39,995 nucleotides of DNA from Gammaproteobacteria bacterium. Lineage in GTDB: Bacteria; Pseudomonadota; Gammaproteobacteria; Pseudomonadales; Azotimanducaceae. The position numbers and the translations under genes were made by a program. Shown here piece by piece: positions 32,025-39,995 of this stretch. The stretch lies in NCBI GenBank assembly GCA_005799745.1, contig SYFY01000148.1, positions 1-39,995 of the forward strand. The letters run 5' to 3'. The notes beneath the pieces are model-generated. The model made no database searches. It had not been told where the DNA came from and worked only from the letters and a program-made list of their open reading frames with translations. Position 1 is the stretch's first letter; each line of letters starts with the position of its first letter.

Positions 32025-35000
32025 GCTACAGTCCGGGTTTCGTACATCTGCAAGTTCACAGTGAATATTCGCTCGCGGATGGTGTAGTTCGAATTAAAGA
32101 GCTCGCCAAGCGGACGGTAGGACTGGGTATGCCTGCAGTCGCACTCACGGACCGCGGCAATCTTTTCGCGCTACTGAAGTTCTATCAGGCGTGCCTGAGT
32201 GCGGGCGTGAAACCGCTCCTGGGAGTCGAAGTCCGCTATCGCAGTGCTGCCGGACAGATTGTTCGCGCGCCGCTGCTGGCCATGAACAGAGCTGGGTACA
32301 ACAACCTGCTGAGGCTTGTGTCTTCCGCCTTTGTGGAAGGGGAAGAACACGGGTTAGTGACTACAGCAGCCATCGAGCGTCATGCCGACGGTCTACTGAT
32401 GTTGTCCGGTGCACGCCACGGTGAAGTGGGTGTTGCCCTCGCTAGCGGCGACAGCGCTTCGGCTGAGGATGTTGCTGGACATTGGGCGCGAACTTTTCCG
32501 GATCGTTTTTTCCTTGAGTTGCAACGCACGGGACGATCTGGCGACGAAGCGTCGGTACGCGCGCATGTTCAACTGGCGCGTCAGCTTCGAATTCCGGTGG
32601 TCGCCACCAACGAAGTGTGTTTTCTGCTCGCCGAAGATTTCGAAGCCCACGAGACGCGGATCTGCATCCACCAAGGCAGGGTGTTGAACGATTCAAGGCG
32701 CGACAGAACCTACTCGTCAGCGCAGTACCTGAAATCTTCCGAAGAAATGATCGAGCTCTTCGCCGACATCCCCGAGGCGGTCGCCAATACCGTCGCTATC
32801 GCCAAACGCTGCAATGTCACATTGCAACTCGGCAAACCCTTTCTGCCCAATTATCCCGTTGATGAGGGTGAGACCCTCGAATCACATCTCGATCGCATGG
32901 CTGAAGAAGGTCTGTCGCGTCGATTACTGCGCGTCAGTCAGGACATGGCGCAAGGGAAGCCGGGCACAGGCAAAGCGCCACCTGCGGATTCGACCTATCA
33001 CGAACGCCTCGCCTTCGAACTCGCTGTGATCAAACAGATGGGTTTCGCAGGATACTTTTTAATCGTGATGGAGTTCATCGGTTGGGCCAAAGAGCAGGGC
33101 ATTCCGGTGGGCCCCGGGCGTGGTTCCGGCGCAGGCTCTCTGGTCGCCTACTGCCTCGGGATTACAGACCTCGATCCACTCGCCTACGATCTGCTGTTCG
33201 AACGTTTCCTCAATCCCGAGCGAGTGTCGATGCCTGACTTTGACGTCGACTTCTGTATGGAAGGCCGGGACCGCGTCATTGCGCACGTTAGCGAGCGTTA
33301 TGGTCATGCGGCGGTCAGCCAGATCATCACCTTCGGCAGGATGGCGGCGAAGGCGGTAGTGCGGGATGTTGCGAGAGTTCAAGGCAAACCCTATGGCCTC
33401 GCGGACAAACTCTCCAAGCTCATTCCCTTCGAAGTGGGTATGACCCTTGAGAAGGCCGTTAGCGAAACCAAAGAGCTGCGTGACTTAATCGCGGGCAGTG
33501 ACGAAGTTGGCGAAATCATGGAAATGGCCTTCAAGCTGGAGGGCATCGTTCGCAACGTTGGACGTCACGCAGGTGGTGTGGTCATCGCGCCGACAGAACT
33601 GGCTGATTTTGTGCCGCTCTATACGGAAGAGCCTGGTGGTTCGTTGGTGGCTCAATACGACAAGGATGACGTTGAAAAAGCGGGGCTGGTGAAGTTCGAC
33701 TTCCTGGGTCTCAAAACGCTGACGATCATTGACTGGTGCGTGAAAGCCATCAACGCCGATCATCCTGATCGGCCGCTCGACATCGAATCCATTCCGCTCG
33801 CGGACCCGGAGACGTTCGCCTTGCTCAAGCGCGCCGAGAGCGCAGCGGTGTTTCAGCTCGAATCCCGTGGTATGCGAGATCTCATCCGTCGTCTGTTGCC
33901 TGACAACATCGAAGACATCATCGCGCTGGTGGCGTTGTTCCGACCGGGACCTCTGCAGAGTGGTGCGGTGGATGACTACATCAATCGTAAACACGGTCAG
34001 GAGCCTGTGCATTATCCCCACGAATCGCTGGGGTGGGTGCTCTCTGGTACCTATGGTGTCGTGCTTTACCAAGAACAAGTGATGCAAATCGCTCAGGTCC
34101 TGGCAGGGTTCACGCTCGGTCAGGCAGACCTGTTGCGACGTGCCATGGGCAAGAAAAAACCTGAAGAAATGGCCAAGGTTCGCCAACAGTTTCTCGAAGG
34201 TTGTGCGGCGCGTAGCGTCGATGAGCAGATGGCCGGCGATATTTTTGACTTGATGGAAAAGTTCGCAGGCTACGCCTTCAACAAATCGCACTCTGCGACG
34301 TATGCGTTGGTGTCGTATCAAACCGCCTTTCTCAAAACACACTTCCCCGCTTATTTCATGGCCGCGAACCTCTCGGCGGATATGCACAACATTGACCGTG
34401 TCGTGCAGCTGATCGATGAAGTGCGGCGGATGGGGCTGACATTCCATTCCCCGGACGTCAACTACAGCGTCTTTCGCTTTACCGTGAGGGAAGGCGCAGT
34501 CATCTACGGTCTCGGCGCAGTCCGGGGTGTGGGTGAGGGGCCGGTGGAGCTAATTGTCAGTGAGCGCGAGAAGACGCCATTCACAAGCCTCGCAGATTTT
34601 TGCCAGCGCATGGATGGCCGCAAGGTGAACAAGCGGGTCATCGAAGCCTTGATTCGTTCGGGCGCAATGGATGGGCTCGTCTCTGATAGTCGTCACAAGG
34701 CGCTCAACGCAAAACGTGCGCTCCTGCTGGCGGAACTTCCAGCTGCCTTACTGAGCGCGGAGCAAGCCTCCCGGGATCGTTCCCTCGGTATCGTTGATCT
34801 CTTTGGTGGTGTCGGTGCTGGCGAAACGACGGTGCTGCGCACGGTCGATGTCCGTCCGATGGATGATGGTGAGCGGCTATCCGGCGAAAAGGCATCACTT
34901 GGCCTCTATCTGACCGGGCATCCGGTTGATCCTTATCTCTCTGAGCTCACGGCCATGTGCCGCACACGCCTGGTCGACCTGGTGCCAGACCGCAAGACCC

Positions 35001-35548
35001 AGTTCATCGGCGGGACGGTAGTGTCACTGCGAGTGATGAAGTCGAAGCGCGGTGGTAATAACGCCTGGGTCATCATTGATGATCGCAGCGCGCGTATCGA
35101 AGCGACTCTCTTCAATGATGTCTTTGAACTCCATCGAGACCATCTGCGTGAAGACGTTCCCGTCATCCTCGAAGGCTTCGCTTACACCGATGAGTACAAC
35201 GGTGGTGAGAGCATCAAGTTCCGTGTCGAGAATGTGTTGTCCATCGAAGAGGCACGCCGCCGATTTGCGCGCGCAGTGGAGATTCGGGTTGAGCCTGAAT
35301 CATCCGGCGTGAAGCCGAATGTGCCTGCGAAAGTACTGGTGAAAACGCTGTCGAGTATGTTGTCACCCTATCGATTGCCGGAGCAAGGTTGCGGCATTTC
35401 CTTGATCTACACCTCACCTGAAGCCATGGCGCATATCTGGCTGGGTGAAGAGTGGCGTGTGCGGCCGAGTGATGAGCTGCTGCGCAATCTAAGGGATCGA
35501 TTCGGGCAGGACAGCATTCGCCTGGCCTACCTGCATGCTGCGCCCTGA
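32021..35548 (+). CDS. dnaE: DNA polymerase III alpha subunit
   Basis: Catalytic subunit of the chromosomal replicase. The 1175-residue product starts with a PHP domain ([13 protein letters not shown]). The palm motifs are [23 protein letters not shown] and MPDFDVDF, with catalytic D406 and D408; a third carboxylate lies in [11 protein letters not shown]. Fingers, beta-binding and OB-fold domains follow ([18 protein letters not shown]...). The internal clamp-binding pentapeptide position reads IVDLF, where E. coli has QADMF, so the usual Gln is not seen. The ATG overlaps rnhB, and tilS overlaps the last 14 bases, leaving no room for accA, the usual next gene. Confidence 0.98.
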   Translation: MSYSPGFVHLQVHSEYSLADGVVRIKELAKRTVGLGMPAVALTDRGNLFALLKFYQACLSAGVKPLLGVEVRYRSAAGQIVRAPLLAMNRAGYNNLLRLVSSAFVEGEEHGLVTTAAIERHADGLLMLSGARHGEVGVALASGDSASAEDVAGHWARTFPDRFFLELQRTGRSGDEASVRAHVQLARQLRIPVVATNEVCFLLAEDFEAHETRICIHQGRVLNDSRRDRTYSSAQYLKSSEEMIELFADIPEAVANTVAIAKRCNVTLQLGKPFLPNYPVDEGETLESHLDRMAEEGLSRRLLRVSQDMAQGKPGTGKAPPADSTYHERLAFELAVIKQMGFAGYFLIVMEFIGWAKEQGIPVGPGRGSGAGSLVAYCLGITDLDPLAYDLLFERFLNPERVSMPDFDVDFCMEGRDRVIAHVSERYGHAAVSQIITFGRMAAKAVVRDVARVQGKPYGLADKLSKLIPFEVGMTLEKAVSETKELRDLIAGSDEVGEIMEMAFKLEGIVRNVGRHAGGVVIAPTELADFVPLYTEEPGGSLVAQYDKDDVEKAGLVKFDFLGLKTLTIIDWCVKAINADHPDRPLDIESIPLADPETFALLKRAESAAVFQLESRGMRDLIRRLLPDNIEDIIALVALFRPGPLQSGAVDDYINRKHGQEPVHYPHESLGWVLSGTYGVVLYQEQVMQIAQVLAGFTLGQADLLRRAMGKKKPEEMAKVRQQFLEGCAARSVDEQMAGDIFDLMEKFAGYAFNKSHSATYALVSYQTAFLKTHFPAYFMAANLSADMHNIDRVVQLIDEVRRMGLTFHSPDVNYSVFRFTVREGAVIYGLGAVRGVGEGPVELIVSEREKTPFTSLADFCQRMDGRKVNKRVIEALIRSGAMDGLVSDSRHKALNAKRALLLAELPAALLSAEQASRDRSLGIVDLFGGVGAGETTVLRTVDVRPMDDGERLSGEKASLGLYLTGHPVDPYLSELTAMCRTRLVDLVPDRKTQFIGGTVVSLRVMKSKRGGNNAWVIIDDRSARIEATLFNDVFELHRDHLREDVPVILEGFAYTDEYNGGESIKFRVENVLSIEEARRRFARAVEIRVEPESSGVKPNVPAKVLVKTLSSMLSPYRLPEQGCGISLIYTSPEAMAHIWLGEEWRVRPSDELLRNLRDRFGQDSIRLAYLHAAP

Positions 35549-36803
35549 AGCTGCGGCGTCGGCCGAGATTCTGAGAGTGGTCGAGGCAGCGGTATCTAAT
35601 TGTGTTGGCCGTCTTGTTGTAGGTTGTTCTGGTGGTTTGGATTCAACGCTCTTGTTATGGGCGGTAAATCACATCGCGCCGAATCGTGTGGTTGCGGCGC
35701 ATGTGAATCACAACGTCCACCCCGATGCCTTTGTGTGGCAAAGAGGTGTTGCTGCATTTGCGGCGGAACGTCAGATTCCGTTTCACACAAAGACGGTTGA
35801 CCTTTCAAGTACCGGCAATTTTGAACTCAACGCCCGCCGCGCTCGACATGCCTGGTTGGCCTCGTTGCTGAACCCCGGCGATGTGCTGTTACTCGCGCAT
35901 CATCAGAACGACCAGGTGGAAACCGCATTGTTGCGACTTCATCAAGGGCGGGGTGCTTACGGCATTCCGGAGCGGCGCGTTGTTGGCGAAGGAGAACTGG
36001 TGCGGCCTTTATTGACCGTTCCTCGGTCACTCATTCGAAGTGCGGCAGCAGAACAGGGCCTGTCGTGGGTAGAGGATTCGGCCAATCTCGATGAACACCT
36101 GGATCGGGTCTGGTTGCGGCGTCGAGTTACTCCGGAGTTTGATACACGGGACCCAGGCGCGATCAGTCGGATCGCCACTGTGGGTCGCCGAGAACTTGAT
36201 CGAGAAGCTGCGGCCCTCGACCTTGCTCGCCAACTTCCTGAACCTTTGCCACTTTCCAGCCTTCCAGCACGTGTGCAGGTTGCAGCAGAAACGGTGCGCT
36301 GGTGGCTCCTCGCACGTGGTGCGGAATCTCCATCGACTGCGGTGTTGAGCACCTGGCTCCTGCGTGTGGAGGGGGATTCGTACGGCACGCGCGTGTTGGA
36401 TCTTCCGGTGGGCAAGCTGATCCGTTATGAAGCGGAGCTGTACTGGGCTCGGTCCGGCGGAGTGCCAAGCGAAGCTCGAATCACAACAGCGAGCGGAGAG
36501 TTACAACTCGAACACGGTGTTCTGCGCTGGACTTCAGTCGACCCCCGCCTGGGCCTGATGGTGCGTTTCGATCGCGGTGAACTGAAGCTGCAACGAGGCG
36601 CAGGTTCAACGTCTGCCAGAGCATTGTTGCAGTCCGCCGTACTGCCCTGGGAGCGGGTGCGATATCCCTTAATCTGCCTGGATGATTCACTGCGATGTGT
36701 TCCTGGCATTGCCAGCGCTTCTAGCGTGATCGAAGAATCCATTAGTTTTGTCACCAACAGGCCAGTGCTCAGATCTCAAACCGGCCACGATCCATCGCGA
36801 TAA
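35535..36803 (+). CDS. tilS: tRNA(Ile)-lysidine synthase TilS
   Basis: Attaches lysine to C34 of tRNA-Ile(CAU), switching it from Met to Ile reading. The 422-residue product has the PP-loop SGGLDS (32-37), AHVNHNVHPD and AHHQNDQVETALLRLHQGRG. These are followed by the TilS-specific substrate region and a C-terminal domain (GELKLQRGAGSTSARALLQ, PLICLDDSLRCVPG). The ATG lies inside the end of dnaE, so the genes are coupled. The N-terminal ATPase core is clear; the C-terminal half is diverged, as is usual. Confidence 0.93.
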   Translation: MLRPEAAASAEILRVVEAAVSNCVGRLVVGCSGGLDSTLLLWAVNHIAPNRVVAAHVNHNVHPDAFVWQRGVAAFAAERQIPFHTKTVDLSSTGNFELNARRARHAWLASLLNPGDVLLLAHHQNDQVETALLRLHQGRGAYGIPERRVVGEGELVRPLLTVPRSLIRSAAAEQGLSWVEDSANLDEHLDRVWLRRRVTPEFDTRDPGAISRIATVGRRELDREAAALDLARQLPEPLPLSSLPARVQVAAETVRWWLLARGAESPSTAVLSTWLLRVEGDSYGTRVLDLPVGKLIRYEAELYWARSGGVPSEARITTASGELQLEHGVLRWTSVDPRLGLMVRFDRGELKLQRGAGSTSARALLQSAVLPWERVRYPLICLDDSLRCVPGIASASSVIEESISFVTNRPVLRSQTGHDPSR

Positions 36804-36814
36804 GCTTCCTTTGG

Positions 36815-38619
<1,805 letters not shown>

Positions 38620-38621
38620 AG

Positions 38622-39995
<1,374 letters not shown>

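Noticed and set aside
33485-34447. Minus-strand open frame of 320 codons
   Set aside because: Antisense to the polymerase core of dnaE; composition (His/Arg/Phe-rich) is that of a shadow frame.

Overview
The window is a dense stretch of bacterial core genome, almost certainly from a gammaproteobacterium outside the Enterobacterales. The order glnD-map / rpsB-tsf-pyrH-frr-uppS-cdsA-rseP-bamA-skp-lpxD-fabZ-lpxA-lpxB-rnhB-dnaE-tilS-pyrG-kdsA-eno is the one known from Pseudomonas and relatives. DapD is also of the long Pseudomonas type. The lipid A genes and BamA show a Gram-negative envelope. I cannot fix the order or family from this sequence. I see no mobile element, prophage, CRISPR array, rRNA or tRNA, and no convincing new multi-gene system.

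Layout. 1-1203 (+): the C-terminal part of relA, cut by the window edge. 1515-2159 (+): adk, followed by a small tandem repeat and a hairpin at the junction with moeA (-). tsaB and rsmJ (+, 3529-4904) are divergent from moeA and converge on plsB. From 18065 down to 4910 lies a nine-gene minus-strand run: map, glnD, dapC, dapD, dapE, gspN, gspC, gspD, plsB. It covers methionine removal, nitrogen signalling, the succinylase branch of lysine/diaminopimelate synthesis, three type II secretion parts and the first acyltransferase of phospholipid synthesis. A 373-base divergent promoter region (18066-18438) separates it from a 21-kb plus-strand run.

That plus-strand run begins with translation genes (rpsB, tsf, frr) and pyrH. 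It continues with undecaprenyl and CDP-diacylglycerol synthesis (uppS, cdsA), envelope proteolysis and outer-membrane assembly (rseP, bamA, skp), and the lipid A pathway (lpxD, fabZ, lpxA, lpxB). It ends with rnhB, dnaE, tilS, pyrG, kdsA and the start of eno. Many junctions overlap by 1-14 bases, which points to translational coupling.

The points most worth a second look are these. The conserved C-terminus of pyrH lies out of frame, behind an apparent one-base loss and a TAG. RelA lacks the cysteine-rich zinc-finger region between TGS and ACT. dxr and accA are both missing from their usual slots. gspN-C-D stand without the rest of the secretion operon. KdsA appears to be the metal-dependent type. 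Smaller items are tandem repeats at the 3' ends of adk and fabZ and a structured pyrG leader.
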